A DNA stretch of 64,000 nucleotides, taken from NCBI RefSeq assembly GCF_946151055.1, contig NZ_CAMGYZ010000004.1, positions 186,001 to 250,000 on the forward strand. Reading direction: 5' to 3'. The first letter of the stretch is position 1; each line of letters starts with the position of its first letter. The DNA comes from Bacillus sp. Marseille-Q3570. Lineage in GTDB: Bacteria; Bacillota; Bacilli; Bacillales; Fictibacillaceae. Positions 1 to 9,465 of the stretch are shown piece by piece. Both the position numbers and the translations under genes were made by a program. The notes under the pieces were generated by a model, which saw only the letters and a list, made by a program, of their open reading frames with translations, was not told the origin of the DNA and did no database searches.

Positions 1-1
1 T

Positions 2-1732
2 TTCACCCTTGACAAGGACGGGAAGTTTCTTTTTGTCAATCCAGCGGTCCTCTACATTTGCGGCTATGAAGAGAATGAGATGATCAATGCACACTTCATG
101 CCGCTCATCGCTCCAGAAGAAAGGGATAACGCTGCCGAGTATTTCCGAAGAGCAAGCAGTGGTGAAGTTCTGGATTTTGAGACGGTCATATTTCACAAAG
201 ATGGCCACCGTGTCAACGTTCAAGTGACCAACATCCCGATCGTCATGGATGATAAAGTCCATAGCATCTATGGAATTGTTCATGATATAACAGGACAAAA
301 GAAACGTGAAAAAGAAATCCATCTATTGAAGGACCGGCTGTCATCAATGATCTACCATTCTGCCGATTCGATCGCGATTTTTGATATGGATGATTGTCTC
401 GTCAATGCGAATCCGACCTTCGAAAAATTTTATGGCTGGAAAGCTGAAGAATTGATCGGGAAAAAGGTCCCTTATATTCCTGATGATTACAAGAACGAGT
501 ATGCCAAAATCCTTGATGAAGTGAAAAAAGGTAAAAACTATTCTGGGGTCGAAACCACACGGGTCACTAAGGATGGGATTGATTTTTACGCTAGTGTGAC
601 GCTTTCTCCATTAGAAGATGAAGAAGGAAATATCATCGGGTATTCCGCAATTTCAAGGGATATCAACAAGCAGAGAATGGCTCAAGATGCTTTACGGAAA
701 CAGAATGAACATTACCGGATCATCACGGAACATACGATGGATCTCATCAATGTGTTCCATCCGAATGGGCAAATTCTGTATTCCTCTCCCTCACATGCTA
801 CGATTCTTGGTTATGAAGCCGGCCGGTTCAAAAATATGGAGTGGACGAATGTCATCCATCCGGACGATTTGTCTTCTGTCATACAAGCGATCGTCAATAT
901 GAAGGAGACGAAGGATTCTTCAAAAATCGAATTCCGCGTAAAAAATGCAGACGAGAGTTGGGTCGTACTGGAATGTTATGGGACAGTCGTCCTCAATTGT
1001 CAGAATGAAGTCGAATCATTCGTAACGATTTCACGGGATATCACAGAACGGAAAAAAACGGAGGACTTTCTCAGGAAGTCGGAAAAACTGGCCGTCCTTG
1101 GAGAACTTGCAGCAGGCATCGCCCACGAAATCAGGAATCCGCTCACTTCTTTAAAAGGGTTCACCCATCTGCTGAAGGCGAATTCCGGTGATGAAAATCT
1201 CGAATACTATGACATCATGCTGTCTGAGCTTGAGCGTATCAACACGATCGTCGGGGAGTTCATGATGCTTGCGAAACCACAACCTCGCAATGTTAAACCG
1301 AATGACCTCTCAAAAATATTAAAAGAATCGACTTCATTGTTGGAAGCTCAAGCGAATCTTTACAACATCCAATTCCTGCTGGACCTCGATTCAGTTTTGA
1401 AGGTGAAATGCGAAGCCGATCAGATGAAACAGGTCTTCATCAATCTTATGAAAAACGCGATTGAGTCGATGGAATCGAGTGGTGGCCTACTGGTAATCAA
1501 AGCAATCTGTAATGAGGATACCGTCACAATCTCATTCATAGATGAAGGATGCGGAATTCCAACGGAAAAACTTGCGAGCATCGGCGAACCCTTTTATACG
1601 ACGAAGGAAAAGGGAACCGGACTCGGCATGATGATTTGCAATAAGATCATTGAAAATCATAACGGTTCGATCGCGATCGAAAGCGAGTTGGATAAAGGGA
1701 CAAAAGTGAGTGTCACCTTGCCCCGGGATTGA
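2..1732 (+). CDS. Multi-PAS sensor histidine kinase, 5' end cut by window edge
   Basis: Autophosphorylating sensor kinase of the soluble sporulation-kinase type (KinA/KinE-like). The frame is open from position 2, where residues such as FTLDKDGKFLFVNPAV form the middle of a PAS domain, so the true start lies left of the window; the ATG at 80 is internal. Visible order: end of one PAS, a second PAS (around 340-690), a third PAS (around 700-1050), then HisKA with the phospho-His in AHEIRNPLTSLKG and an HATPase_c domain with N box (FINLMKNAIE), G1 (DEGCGIP) and GTGLGMM. No membrane segment is visible and no response regulator gene follows. The kinase core closely resembles the one at 40860-43028, so the two are paralogues. 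Feeding Spo0F is an inference from family and domain build. Confidence 0.9.
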   Translation, partial: FTLDKDGKFLFVNPAVLYICGYEENEMINAHFMPLIAPEERDNAAEYFRRASSGEVLDFETVIFHKDGHRVNVQVTNIPIVMDDKVHSIYGIVHDITGQKKREKEIHLLKDRLSSMIYHSADSIAIFDMDDCLVNANPTFEKFYGWKAEELIGKKVPYIPDDYKNEYAKILDEVKKGKNYSGVETTRVTKDGIDFYASVTLSPLEDEEGNIIGYSAISRDINKQRMAQDALRKQNEHYRIITEHTMDLINVFHPNGQILYSSPSHATILGYEAGRFKNMEWTNVIHPDDLSSVIQAIVNMKETKDSSKIEFRVKNADESWVVLECYGTVVLNCQNEVESFVTISRDITERKKTEDFLRKSEKLAVLGELAAGIAHEIRNPLTSLKGFTHLLKANSGDENLEYYDIMLSELERINTIVGEFMMLAKPQPRNVKPNDLSKILKESTSLLEAQANLYNIQFLLDLDSVLKVKCEADQMKQVFINLMKNAIESMESSGGLLVIKAICNEDTVTISFIDEGCGIPTEKLASIGEPFYTTKEKGTGLGMMICNKIIENHNGSIAIESELDKGTKVSVTLPRD

Positions 1733-1824
1733 GGTTTTGTTTTTCTGAGGGGGCAGAGTGGGCGCGAAATTTTGTAGAGAGCTGTCGTTCAGACGATAGA
1801 TTGGAGTTTTTGGCCGTAAAGAAA

Positions 1825-1855
1825 ACGGGATTGACCTTCATCAGGTCAGTCCCGT
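1825..1855 (-). terminator. Terminator of ywlC, overlapping its stop codon
   Basis: A 13-bp stem with one G-T pair (acgggattgacct / aggtcagtcccgt) and a 5-nt loop. Read on the minus strand it is followed by TTTTCTTT. Its first arm includes the ywlC stop codon. Confidence 0.75.
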
Positions 1856-2907
1856 CCGTTGTTTTCAGTAATCACCCGATTACCGGCTGCTTTTAAAAGG
1901 CGATTCATAAGGGCTTCTCCCATGCCGTCAATCGGATACGTTTCTCCTAAAATCACGTCGACTTCCGTTTCGTCGAACGCCCGGAGCTGGTGATACAGCC
2001 TTTGCGCGACCCCTTCTACCTGCAGGGAGGACCCTAAGCTTTTCACTTCATCCGCTTGAAGCTGACTCGCCAATTCTTCACTGACAAGCATCCCGACCTT
2101 CTTTCCTTCCCGTTTAAAATCGTCAATTTGAGACTGGAAAAAGGCTGCGCTTCCTTCTACCAAGTATAACGGGGCATCAGGTGCGTAATGGGTATATTTC
2201 ATCCCAGGAGATTTTGGAGCCTGTTCCGTTTCCAAAAGGGCGCGGTCCCATTCCACCTCGCTGACAACTGTTTCGAGCTGCGCTTTCGTAATGCCGCCTG
2301 GTCGCAGGATCGTCACTGTCTCCCCCGTCACTTCCACGACAGTCGACTCCAACCCAACACCGGTCGCACCTCCATCAATGATCCCTTTGATGCGTCCATT
2401 TAAATCCTGATAAACATGCTCCCCTATCGTCGGACTTGGTTTGCCCGATCGGTTCGCGCTAGGTGCTGCAAGAGGCAGTCCACTCGCTTCAATCAAGGCA
2501 AGTGCCACTGGATGGTCTGGCATCCGCACGCCGACACTTGCTAAACCAGCAGTCGTCCGTTCAGCGATTCGTTCATTCTTCGGTAAAATGATCGTGAGGG
2601 GACCTGGCCAAAACCGGTCCATCAGCCGCTCTGCCGTTTCATTCCATGAAGAAGCAGCCTGCGCCAACTGATCTTTATTCGCGATGTGGACGATCAATGG
2701 ATTGTCGCTTGGACGACCCTTGGCATCGAAGATTTTTTCAATGGCTTTGTTAGAACAAGCATCCGCTCCAAGACCGTAAACAGTTTCAGTTGGAAAGGCG
2801 ATAACCTCTCCTTCCCTTATCCACATCGCCGCTTCCTTTATTGCTGGATGTTCTTTTATGTTATCCACATTTTCCACATTCCACTTTGTAGTTATCAACT
2901 GTTCCAT
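1846..2907 (-). CDS. ywlC: Threonylcarbamoyl-AMP synthase (Sua5/YwlC type)
   Basis: Makes threonylcarbamoyl-AMP from threonine, bicarbonate and ATP, the first step of t6A37 modification of ANN-decoding tRNAs. The 353-residue product has the N-terminal YrdC domain (AFPTETVYGLGADA, KGRPSDNPLIVHI, SANRSGKPSPT) and a C-terminal Sua5 domain (SPGMKYTHYAPDAPLYLVEG), so it is the long Sua5 form rather than short TsaC. The frame extends 21 codons further upstream, but ATG 2907 is preceded by AAAGGAGT and begins the conserved protein. It is first in a minus-strand order ywlC, ywlB, spoIIR matching B. subtilis. A terminator overlaps the stop. Confidence 0.95.
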   Translation of the reverse strand: MEQLITTKWNVENVDNIKEHPAIKEAAMWIREGEVIAFPTETVYGLGADACSNKAIEKIFDAKGRPSDNPLIVHIANKDQLAQAASSWNETAERLMDRFWPGPLTIILPKNERIAERTTAGLASVGVRMPDHPVALALIEASGLPLAAPSANRSGKPSPTIGEHVYQDLNGRIKGIIDGGATGVGLESTVVEVTGETVTILRPGGITKAQLETVVSEVEWDRALLETEQAPKSPGMKYTHYAPDAPLYLVEGSAAFFQSQIDDFKREGKKVGMLVSEELASQLQADEVKSLGSSLQVEGVAQRLYHQLRAFDETEVDVILGETYPIDGMGEALMNRLLKAAGNRVITENNGRD

Positions 2908-2999
2908 GTGGGTAAGTACTCCTTTAAACTGTAGATTATACTTGGCTTTCCACAATCTACCCACAACCAATCCGAATCTGTGGACAATGCTGTGGATAA

Positions 3000-3443
3000 C
3001 TATTGTGTATCCGTAAGACTGTGTTTCATTATTGCAATCTGGTCTTTATCGTACTGTTGCAAATGGGCACTTTCCAGGAGACTTTTCGGCACCTTGTCAT
3101 ACGGTACCTCCATGAATCCTAACGTATAGAAAATCGAGGTCACTTTTGTGAGCAAATATACGGTTTTTATACCTTGGTGATCGGCGAGCCTGATGATCGC
3201 TGTCAACAGACGAAGCAGCAGTTCTTCTGAAGAATACTCCTTGTCCAAAACAAGCGAACGGATCAAACCGCTTTCCCCGAATCGTTCTAGTCCTACCGTA
3301 CCTGCCATTTTCTTTTTGTCGGTTTCAAGAATGATGAACGTTTGGATACATTCTTCGATTCCCTCATTCGATAGTCCGGCCTGTGCAACAAACTTCTTTA
3401 TAGATGGGGTATCATTCGTTTCAGCTGGACGAAACGATAACAT
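3000..3443 (-). CDS. ywlB: GNAT-family N-acetyltransferase (YwlB-like)
   Basis: A 147-residue single-domain GNAT protein. Visible features are the opening FRPAETNDTPSIKKFV, a central beta-strand/motif A region (GLIRSLVLDKEYSSEELLLRLL) and the late FYTLGFMEVPYD typical of GNAT motif B. Substrate unknown. The start ATG 3443 has AAAGGAGAGGGTG just upstream. Its position between ywlC and spoIIR supports orthology with B. subtilis YwlB, which is also only a predicted acetyltransferase. Family assignment is firm; the function is not. Confidence 0.8.
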   Translation of the reverse strand: MLSFRPAETNDTPSIKKFVAQAGLSNEGIEECIQTFIILETDKKKMAGTVGLERFGESGLIRSLVLDKEYSSEELLLRLLTAIIRLADHQGIKTVYLLTKVTSIFYTLGFMEVPYDKVPKSLLESAHLQQYDKDQIAIMKHSLTDTQ

Positions 3444-3530
3444 CTCACCCTCTCCTTTCTAGCAATTCTAATCTATTCTATGAGCGGAGTGAAGAGAATA
3501 TCCCATCTTTTATAAGACTTGTTATCTTTT

Positions 3531-3597
3531 TAAAGAAAACCTGTCAAAGGGAAGCCTTAGGCGCTGGCTGAGCCATTTCAATATGAAGCTTTTATAG
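3531..3597. repeat. GCCAAGCC-family dispersed repeat, diverged copy
   Basis: Matches copies at 22233-22302 and 45547-45610 along the frame AAAGAAAAC..TG.CAAAG..AAGCCTT...G..GGCTGAGCC, with substitutions. Lies between ywlB and the 3' end of spoIIR. Confidence 0.5.
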
Positions 3598-3632
3598 AAT
3601 GGAAAAACAACTTAACTTCATAAAAGGAAAGA

Positions 3633-3664
3633 GGGAATCTATCATTCTATGTGAATAGATTCCC
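3633..3664 (-). terminator. Terminator of spoIIR
   Basis: Perfect 10-bp stem gggaatctat / atagattccc with a 12-nt loop, overlapping the spoIIR stop. On the minus strand it is followed by CTCTTTCCTTTT. Confidence 0.7.
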
Positions 3665-4291
3665 GACTGCTCCAAATAGATTTTCAACGAGTTCAAAAAC
3701 GAAGAATTTCACTTCAGGTTCTTCTTCAGCAGGGGTTTGGACTGTCTCTGCAGACTCTTGCGAATTTTCATCACTTTGGACGGCATCCCCATTGTCGAAG
3801 TCGAGGAAGCATAAGGGCGGGAACAATACACACCACCAGTTTGCACCTGTCGCCTCTCCGATTGATATCAAGACCGCTTCATAATCCCCAGCTGGATAGA
3901 CGAAATCTCCATAAAGCTTGGTCGGGAATGGTACAGTTCCGAATTTTACAGAAAACGTTTCATCGATCCCTTTATTTGCAAGTGACTGTTGAACGATTTG
4001 CGTGATGGATGGCAACTCGTTTTTGATGATCTTTCTTGCTTCATCAATCGATTCGATGCCGAAAACCCAGTCCGTGATTTCCTCGTTCACCCTGTCACGT
4101 ATGGTTCTCTTCAATTCTTGATCGGCTTGCGAGTCACTGTTGGCGAGAATCCGTAAACGAATCGACTCGTCTGGAATCACTTGCTCAGGTACATTATTGA
4201 ATGACGCATTTGCCACCTTAATTTGAGTTTCATAGAATACAACCAATAAAATTAAAGATAATAGTATGATAACAATTGATTTCCGTTTCAT
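3647..4291 (-). CDS. spoIIR: Stage II sporulation protein R
   Basis: Forespore-secreted signal that triggers SpoIIGA to cleave pro-sigma-E in the mother cell. The 214-residue protein has an N-terminal hydrophobic segment (IVIILLSLILLVVFYE) for export, then the conserved SpoIIR core (IPDESIRLRILANSDSQADQ, VKFGTVPFPTKLYG, YPAGDYEAVLISIGEATGANWWC, LFPPLCFLDF). After the core is an acidic, Gln/Glu-rich linker (about residues 168-193) and a final hydrophobic patch. Start ATG 4291 has AAAGGGTG upstream. A sequence at 4319-4347 fits a sigma-F promoter, as expected for this gene. Confidence 0.95.
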   Translation of the reverse strand: MKRKSIVIILLSLILLVVFYETQIKVANASFNNVPEQVIPDESIRLRILANSDSQADQELKRTIRDRVNEEITDWVFGIESIDEARKIIKNELPSITQIVQQSLANKGIDETFSVKFGTVPFPTKLYGDFVYPAGDYEAVLISIGEATGANWWCVLFPPLCFLDFDNGDAVQSDENSQESAETVQTPAEEEPEVKFFVFELVENLFGAVGNLFT

Positions 4292-4318
4292 TTCTCACCC
4301 ACACCCTTTCTGGTAGAC

Positions 4319-4347
4319 AGTGTGGACGACAAACGGATGATTTATAC
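4319..4347 (-). promoter_or_regulatory. Candidate sigma-F promoter of spoIIR
   Basis: Read on the minus strand: GTATA (4343-4347), a 15-nt spacer, then GTCCACACT (4319-4327). This fits the sigma-F pattern GWATA-N15-GGNNANANT with one deviation at the second G. It lies 28 nt upstream of the spoIIR start. spoIIR is sigma-F dependent in B. subtilis. Confidence 0.55.
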
Positions 4348-4384
4348 TAGTAATCTATTTATTTTTTTTTACCCTTTTCGTAAG

Positions 4385-4660
4385 GCTGTTTGCGCAAACT
4401 TTGTTGCATTTCCGCTCCAGGATGCTCGCTTTCCACGACGGGGCGTGCGGTAAGCCCACTCGTCGCCTTGCGACCTCAGGAGTCTCCTTATCAAGGAAGC
4501 ATTTGTGCTACTGCGTCTACAAGAAAGTCCTGTCGAAGCGAGTTTCCTCGTCGCATGCCTTGCGAGAAGATTATTCAGGTAGTAGGCACGCTGATCCAGC
4601 AGGAAAGGAAAGCTTCGGCAGCGTTACATCGCACGAAGAAAATGCGATTTTCATTTTCGA
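4385..4660. repeat. Degenerate Bacillaceae intergenic repeat (GCTTTCC...CAGGAGTCTCC type)
   Basis: Contains GCTCGCTTTCCACGACGGGG ... CTCGTCGCCTTGCGACCTCAGGAGTCTCC, resembling in decayed form the widespread Bacillaceae intergenic repeat with GCTTTCCGCGGG, CCTCGTCGC and GCAGGAGTCT blocks. Open frames across it on the plus strand overlap each other and have no family resemblance, so I do not call genes. This is part of the 4348-5032 gap. Confidence 0.4.
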
Positions 4661-4782
4661 GGAGTCTCTCACCTTGTTCTCCAATCAACTTGTACTAGGT
4701 GAGTTTTAAAATATGATGAAAAAGCAAGCATATTGACTCCCTTGCCTCGGGTTACCGTGATGAGTAATAACGATATAAATTC

Positions 4783-4970
4783 TTAACGGACATGAGAGCC
4801 CTTATCTGTGACAAAAAGGGTGGTTTTGAAAAATTAACGGACATCAGCGCTCTTATTTAACTAAAATATACTGGATTCGTGTTACTTTATTCAAAATAAG
4901 GTCCCTAGTGTCCGTTAAATCACAAAATATAGGACTTCACCCAAGAATAAGGTCTCTGGTGTCCGTTAAA
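4783..4970. repeat. 2+2 inverted-pair element, locus 1 (CGGACA type)
   Basis: Two direct units, TTAACGGACATGAGAGCCC (4783) and TTAACGGACATCAGCGCTC (4834), then two inverted units, AATAAGGTCCCTAGTGTCCG (about 4895) and AATAAGGTCTCTGGTGTCCG (about 4946). Spacing within each pair is about 51 nt. The same plan is seen at 9159-9345 and 43239-43432. It lies just downstream of prmC, which ends at 5033 on the minus strand. Confidence 0.75.
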
Positions 4971-5032
4971 CTTTTTCCCAGTCTTCAACAACACTTAATC
5001 ATCACAATAGAAGCCAAAACCATAACTCTTGC

Positions 5033-5899
5033 TCAGTTTACCAAGCCGATGACGATCCGCTCTTTTCCATTGATATCTGTGAGGATTTCCGTCTCGACCT
5101 GATCTCCGAGCTTTTCACGTAACAATGAGGCGACCGTGGTCCCTTGGTCATAGCCGACCTCGAATGCGACCAGTCCCCGTTTTTCAAGGACATCGGGCAG
5201 CGTATCGATCATTTTTTTATAAAACTGATAACCATCTTCCCCTCCGACCAGCGCACGGATCGGTTCATAATCTTTCACGATTGAGGAAAGCGTCTCGATA
5301 TCGGCCTCCGGTATATATGGCGGGTTCGAAACGATGAGGTCAAAACGCTCACCAGACGATAAAAACGGTTGGAACAGGTCTCCTCGCATCCAACGGACAT
5401 CCGCTCCAAGATTATGGGCATTCTCACGGGCAACCTGTAATGATTCTTCTGCGATATCCACGCCCGTCACGTTGAGATCCGGACGTTCGAGCTTCAAGGT
5501 GATCGCAATGATCCCGCTCCCTGTGCCGATATCTACAACATTGAGCTTGTCCCGCTCTGGAAAGCGCTTTTGAATTCGCTCAAGAACTGCGAGTACAAGC
5601 TCTTCGGTTTCAGGTCTTGGAATCAACACCTCAGGGCTGACCGTAAAAGGCCTCCCGTAAAACTCTTCCGTTTTTGTGATGTATTGGACCGGAGTCCCTT
5701 CCGCATGGGTTTTTACATAAATAGAAAATTGTTGCTCCTCCTCTTCAGTCAAAACTCGTTCCAATGAAGAGAGCATTTCACTTCGACGCGCACCGAGTAC
5801 GTGACAGAGGAGCCATTCCGCTGCATTAGGCTCCCTGCCATTTTCGTTTAAAAAAGAAGAAGCCCATTTGAGGGCCTCGATGACATTCATTCTGCTCAT
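5033..5899 (-). CDS. prmC: Release factor glutamine methyltransferase
   Basis: Transfers a methyl group from SAM to the Gln of the GGQ motif of release factors RF1 and RF2. The 288-residue protein has an N-terminal helical substrate domain, the PETE segment (IPRPETEELV, about 92-101), SAM motif I GTGSG (125-129) and the catalytic NPPY (192-195), which binds the target Gln. The start codon overlaps the prfA stop as TAATG, so translation is coupled to that of its own substrate RF1. The ATG three codons later is an alternative start. Confidence 0.96.
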   Translation of the reverse strand: MSRMNVIEALKWASSFLNENGREPNAAEWLLCHVLGARRSEMLSSLERVLTEEEEQQFSIYVKTHAEGTPVQYITKTEEFYGRPFTVSPEVLIPRPETEELVLAVLERIQKRFPERDKLNVVDIGTGSGIIAITLKLERPDLNVTGVDIAEESLQVARENAHNLGADVRWMRGDLFQPFLSSGERFDLIVSNPPYIPEADIETLSSIVKDYEPIRALVGGEDGYQFYKKMIDTLPDVLEKRGLVAFEVGYDQGTTVASLLREKLGDQVETEILTDINGKERIVIGLVN

Positions 5900-6969
5900 T
5901 ATGCTTCCGCCTGTTTCATAGCATTCGTCTGATCTTCAAGGATCAGCGCTTCGATGAATTCATCCACTTTCCCTTGCAAAATCTGATCGAGCTTTTGGAT
6001 GGTCAATCCGATCCGATGGTCTGTCACACGGTTTTGCGGGAAATTGTATGTGCGGATCCGTTCAGAGCGATCGCCCGTTCCGACTGCGGATTTACGGTTC
6101 GCCGCGTATTCATCCATCGCTTCTTGTTGGAATTTATCATAAATACGTGCGCGCAATACTTTCATCGCTTTTTCTTTGTTTTTGATCTGAGATTTCTCGT
6201 CCTGACATGAAACGACGATTCCAGTCGGTTCATGTGTCAAACGTACCGCTGACATGGTCGTATTGACACTCTGCCCGCCTGGTCCGCTTGATGCGAACGT
6301 ATCGACACGGATGTCTTTCTCATGGATATCAACTTCGACTTCCTCTGCTTCAGGTAAAACGGCTACTGTCGCTGTAGAAGTATGGATCCGTCCGCCTGAC
6401 TCTGTGGATGGGACACGTTGGACACGGTGTGCACCATTCTCGTATTTCAGCTTGGAGTAAGCACCTGCCCCGTTCACCATGAAGATGACCTCTTTAAAAC
6501 CGCCGAGTTCAGTATAGCTCGCTTCAATGATTTCAGTCTTCCAGCCCTGCACCTCAGCATAACGGCTGTACATCCGGTAAAGGTCAGCAGCGAATAATGC
6601 CGCTTCATCTCCACCAGCTGCTCCACGGACTTCAATGATTACGTTCTTGTCATCGTTCGGGTCTTTTGGCAGTAAGAGAACCTTCAGCTCCTGTTCAAGT
6701 TCTTCATGACGCTCTTTTAGCTCGGAAAGCTCCATTTTGACCATTTCACGCATTTCGGCATCAAGCTTTTCATCAAGCATCTGTTCGGCACCTTCAAGCT
6801 CTTCAGACACTTCTTTATATTCACGATAAGCTGTCACTGTATCTTCAAGATCGGATTGTTCTTTCGAGTATTCGCGGAGTTTTTTCGAATCACTGATGAC
6901 TTCCGGGTCACTCAATAACTCATTCAATTTTTCGTATCGTTCTTCGATTGATCTCAATCGTTCTAACAT
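5899..6969 (-). CDS. prfA: Peptide chain release factor 1
   Basis: Recognises UAA and UAG stop codons and triggers peptide release on the ribosome. The 356-residue protein starts [15 protein letters not shown]; the upstream 30 codons of open frame do not belong to the family. It has the codon-reading P-x-T motif within [14 protein letters not shown] (about residue 183) and the catalytic GGQ within [12 protein letters not shown] (about 230), followed by the conserved [14 protein letters not shown]. It is first in a two-gene unit with prmC, which methylates its GGQ glutamine; the genes overlap by one base. Confidence 0.97.
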   Translation of the reverse strand: MLERLRSIEERYEKLNELLSDPEVISDSKKLREYSKEQSDLEDTVTAYREYKEVSEELEGAEQMLDEKLDAEMREMVKMELSELKERHEELEQELKVLLLPKDPNDDKNVIIEVRGAAGGDEAALFAADLYRMYSRYAEVQGWKTEIIEASYTELGGFKEVIFMVNGAGAYSKLKYENGAHRVQRVPSTESGGRIHTSTATVAVLPEAEEVEVDIHEKDIRVDTFASSGPGGQSVNTTMSAVRLTHEPTGIVVSCQDEKSQIKNKEKAMKVLRARIYDKFQQEAMDEYAANRKSAVGTGDRSERIRTYNFPQNRVTDHRIGLTIQKLDQILQGKVDEFIEALILEDQTNAMKQAEA

Positions 6970-7235
6970 ACTGCTCACCATCCCAATCATCGTATTACGT
7001 TCCCGATTTGCATCAGGTTGGTAAAATCCGAACGGTCGAACCCGTATGAACGAAGTCAACGTCTTTTTTTACCGTACTGACTTTATGCAAGGGGATAATC
7101 CAGTTGCAAAAAGTTGCTTAACATTAACATTATAGTATACGTCTCATAGGAGGTCAAAGAACAGTTTAGAAGGAATCAAATCTGGTTTATCAGATTAAAA
7201 CATGTATGTAGAGGGAATGAATGTGTTTATCAGAA

Positions 7236-7565
7236 TCAAATTTTTGCGTTGTATTTAAGTCGTTCATAATCGGATCTGCATTGGTTCATCCGGATTGCGG
7301 CGGTAAGTGATTCGATGACAACCTTTTCATCTGTAATGATACTGAAAACGTGGGATGAGGTGGCAAAATGTCCGAAAAAGTGTGTGCATCCTTCAAAACG
7401 TTTGTTCTCACTTGTCGATCTGCCTGGTTGATAAGATACGATGAAATTCCCCATACTTTCATAAATCGGATCAAGCGGTTCCGAGCTCAAACGCTTTAGT
7501 AATGCCTGTATGTTCTCCGGTTCACCACCGCCCCATTCCGGCCCATTAGAATCTATGTATAACAT
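7236..7565 (-). CDS. Small hypothetical protein
   Basis: A 109-residue soluble protein that I do not recognise. A TTG two codons upstream (7571) could also start the frame, but AAAGGGG sits 9 nt before ATG 7565, favouring the ATG. The sequence starts MLYIDSNGPEWGGGEPENIQ and ends in a helical segment rich in charged residues (RMNQCRSDYERLKYN). No signal peptide, membrane segment or metal motif is evident. It sits alone, divergent from the CoA-disulfide reductase gene and separated from it by about 125 nt, so the two may share a control region. Confidence 0.65.
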   Translation of the reverse strand: MLYIDSNGPEWGGGEPENIQALLKRLSSEPLDPIYESMGNFIVSYQPGRSTSENKRFEGCTHFFGHFATSSHVFSIITDEKVVIESLTAAIRMNQCRSDYERLKYNAKI

Positions 7566-7691
7566 GTACAAAAACCCCTTTCATCCTGTAAGATTCGACA
7601 GCTTATGCGCTTTCATGAGTGTTATAGTGAAAGAAGATTGTAATAGACATACTAGGAGTAGGAATTTTTTCAAAAAAGGAGTCGGTTTTAA

Positions 7692-9023
7692 ATGAAATAC
7701 GTTATTATCGGAGGAGATGCTGCCGGTATGAGTGCCGCGATGCAGATTGTCCGCAATGCTTCGAATCCAGAAGTGATCACACTTGAAAAAGGTGATATCT
7801 ATTCATACGGACAGTGCGGTCTTCCCTATGTAATCAGCGGCCAGATCCCCGAAGCGGAGGATTTGATTGCGCGAGATGTGAAGACATTCCGCGAAAAGTA
7901 TGGGATAGACGCGAAAATCAATCATGAAGTGACAAAGGTCGATACGGATGAAAAAACGGTGAGCGGCCGGCACACAGAATCGGGTGAATCTTTTACATAT
8001 ACGTATGATCGCTTGCTTGTCGCGACTGGAGTACGTCCGATTATTCCTGATTGGTATGGGAAGGACTTGAACGGTGTCCATACTCTCAAAACCATTCCGG
8101 ATGCGAAAAAAATCATGGCAGATCTTGATCATGATGTAAAACAGGTGACCATCATCGGAGGAGGCTACATCGGTCTTGAAATGGCTGAGAGCTTTGCCCA
8201 TCTTGGTAAAAAGGTCCGGATGATTGAGAGGAATGAACAATTGGCGAAAATTTTCGATGAGGATATGGCGAAGCATATTCATGAAGAAGCTGAAAAGCAT
8301 AGCATTGAGCTTTGTTTCAGTGAACAGGTAGAAGGTTTTCAAGGCGAGGGACATGTGAAGTCTGTCGTTACGGATAAAAATGAATATGCTTCGGATTTAG
8401 TACTGGTGGCGGTGGGTGTAAAACCGAATACCGATTTTCTGGAGGATACACCGGTCCATTTGAATGAAAAAGGCGCGGTCATTGTAGATGCTTATATGAA
8501 GACGAACGTAGAGGATGTTTATTCTGCAGGCGATTGCGCGACCCATTATCATCGTATCAAACGTTTGAATGATCATATTCCACTCGGGACGACCGCTAAT
8601 AAACAAGGCCGGATTGCTGGATTGAACATGATTGATAAACCGAAGGCATTCGAAGGGATCCTCGGCACGTCCGTTATCAAGTTCATGGATCTGACTCTAG
8701 GCAGGACAGGCGTTTCCGAACGGGAAGCAAAGACTTTGAACATGCCTTATGATACAGTCGTGACAGAGGCGAAAGATATCGCGGGGTATTATCCAGGAGT
8801 TGAAAAACTCCACGTAAAATTGTTATACAATACAGAGAATCAACGGATCATCGGCGGCCAGTTCATCGGGAAGCATGGTGTCGATAAACGAGTTGATGTC
8901 CTGGCGATGTCACTGTTCCATAATATGTCCCTACATGATCTCGAAGATTTGGACCTAAGCTATGCCCCACCGTACAACGGGGTTTGGGATCCGATCCAAC
9001 AAGCCGCAAGAAGAGCGAAGTAA
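7692..9023 (+). CDS. cdr: CoA-disulfide reductase (FAD-dependent, Cys43 type)
   Basis: NAD(P)H-dependent flavoenzyme that reduces CoA disulfide or related thiol substrates. The 443 residues open with the FAD-binding [13 protein letters not shown], followed by the single redox Cys in [12 protein letters not shown] (about residue 43), which defines this group as opposed to two-Cys disulfide reductases. Then come the NAD-binding [17 protein letters not shown], the second FAD motif VYSAGDCA, and a C-terminal dimerisation domain ending [16 protein letters not shown]. There is no rhodanese extension. AAGGAG lies 10 nt before the ATG; a hairpin terminator follows. Confidence 0.9.
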   Translation: MKYVIIGGDAAGMSAAMQIVRNASNPEVITLEKGDIYSYGQCGLPYVISGQIPEAEDLIARDVKTFREKYGIDAKINHEVTKVDTDEKTVSGRHTESGESFTYTYDRLLVATGVRPIIPDWYGKDLNGVHTLKTIPDAKKIMADLDHDVKQVTIIGGGYIGLEMAESFAHLGKKVRMIERNEQLAKIFDEDMAKHIHEEAEKHSIELCFSEQVEGFQGEGHVKSVVTDKNEYASDLVLVAVGVKPNTDFLEDTPVHLNEKGAVIVDAYMKTNVEDVYSAGDCATHYHRIKRLNDHIPLGTTANKQGRIAGLNMIDKPKAFEGILGTSVIKFMDLTLGRTGVSEREAKTLNMPYDTVVTEAKDIAGYYPGVEKLHVKLLYNTENQRIIGGQFIGKHGVDKRVDVLAMSLFHNMSLHDLEDLDLSYAPPYNGVWDPIQQAARRAK

Positions 9024-9047
9024 ATGGGTTAAGTTTTTGAAGTGAAG

Positions 9048-9075
9048 AGAACTGGCTGCAGTCAGTTCTTTTTTT
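9048..9075 (+). terminator. Terminator of the CoA-disulfide reductase gene
   Basis: Palindromic stem agaactgg-ctgcag-tcagttct followed by a run of seven T. Confidence 0.85.
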
Positions 9076-9158
9076 ATATATGGTAGTGTTTTTATTGCTA
9101 ACTAGCCTGGAAGTGAACAGTATTGGGGTGGACTGCTGAAAACCCTTATCCCAAAAAC

Positions 9159-9345
9159 CTTAGCGGACATCAGAGACGTTATTTATACGAAAATAGCATG
9201 AATTTTAAAAATAGCGGACACAAGAGACCTTATTTTCAAAAAATCATTACGAATCCAGTGAATTTTAGCCAAATAAGAGCGCTGGTGTCCGTTAACTTTT
9301 CGAAACGACCTTTTTTGTCACAAATAAGAGCAGTGATGTCCGTTT
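9159..9345. repeat. 2+2 inverted-pair element, locus 2 (CGGACA type)
   Basis: Two direct units, TTAGCGGACATCAGAGACGT (about 9160) and ATAGCGGACACAAGAGACCT (about 9211), then two inverted units, AAATAAGAGCGCTGGTGTCC (about 9271) and AAATAAGAGCAGTGATGTCC (about 9322). Pair spacing is about 51 nt in both halves, the same geometry as locus 1. Overlapping short open frames here are not credible genes. It fills most of the 9076-9398 gap. Confidence 0.75.
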
Positions 9346-9398
9346 GCATCTTCTTCGTTTTTGTAATGATGATACCACTTTCCCTTTTCCGATAAATG

Positions 9399-9427
9399 AA
9401 GGGTCGACCACAAAATGGTCGACCTTC
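9399..9427. terminator. GGTCGACC hairpin
   Basis: ggtcgacca / tggtcgacc stem with a 5-nt loop. It stands between the repeat element and the lipoprotein terminator. U-tracts are weak on both sides, so the role is uncertain. Confidence 0.4.
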
Positions 9428-9431
9428 TATA

Positions 9432-9460
9432 AAAAGATGGGCATACTCAAACCATCTTTG
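9432..9460 (-). terminator. Terminator of the lipoprotein gene
   Basis: Stem aaagatgg(g) / ccatcttt read on the minus strand, followed by TTTTTATAG, six bases after the 9466 stop. Confidence 0.65.
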
Positions 9461-9465
9461 CCTTA

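Noticed and set aside
4390-4709. Two overlapping 102-codon frames
   Set aside because: Both cross a decayed intergenic repeat; no ribosome-binding site and no family resemblance.
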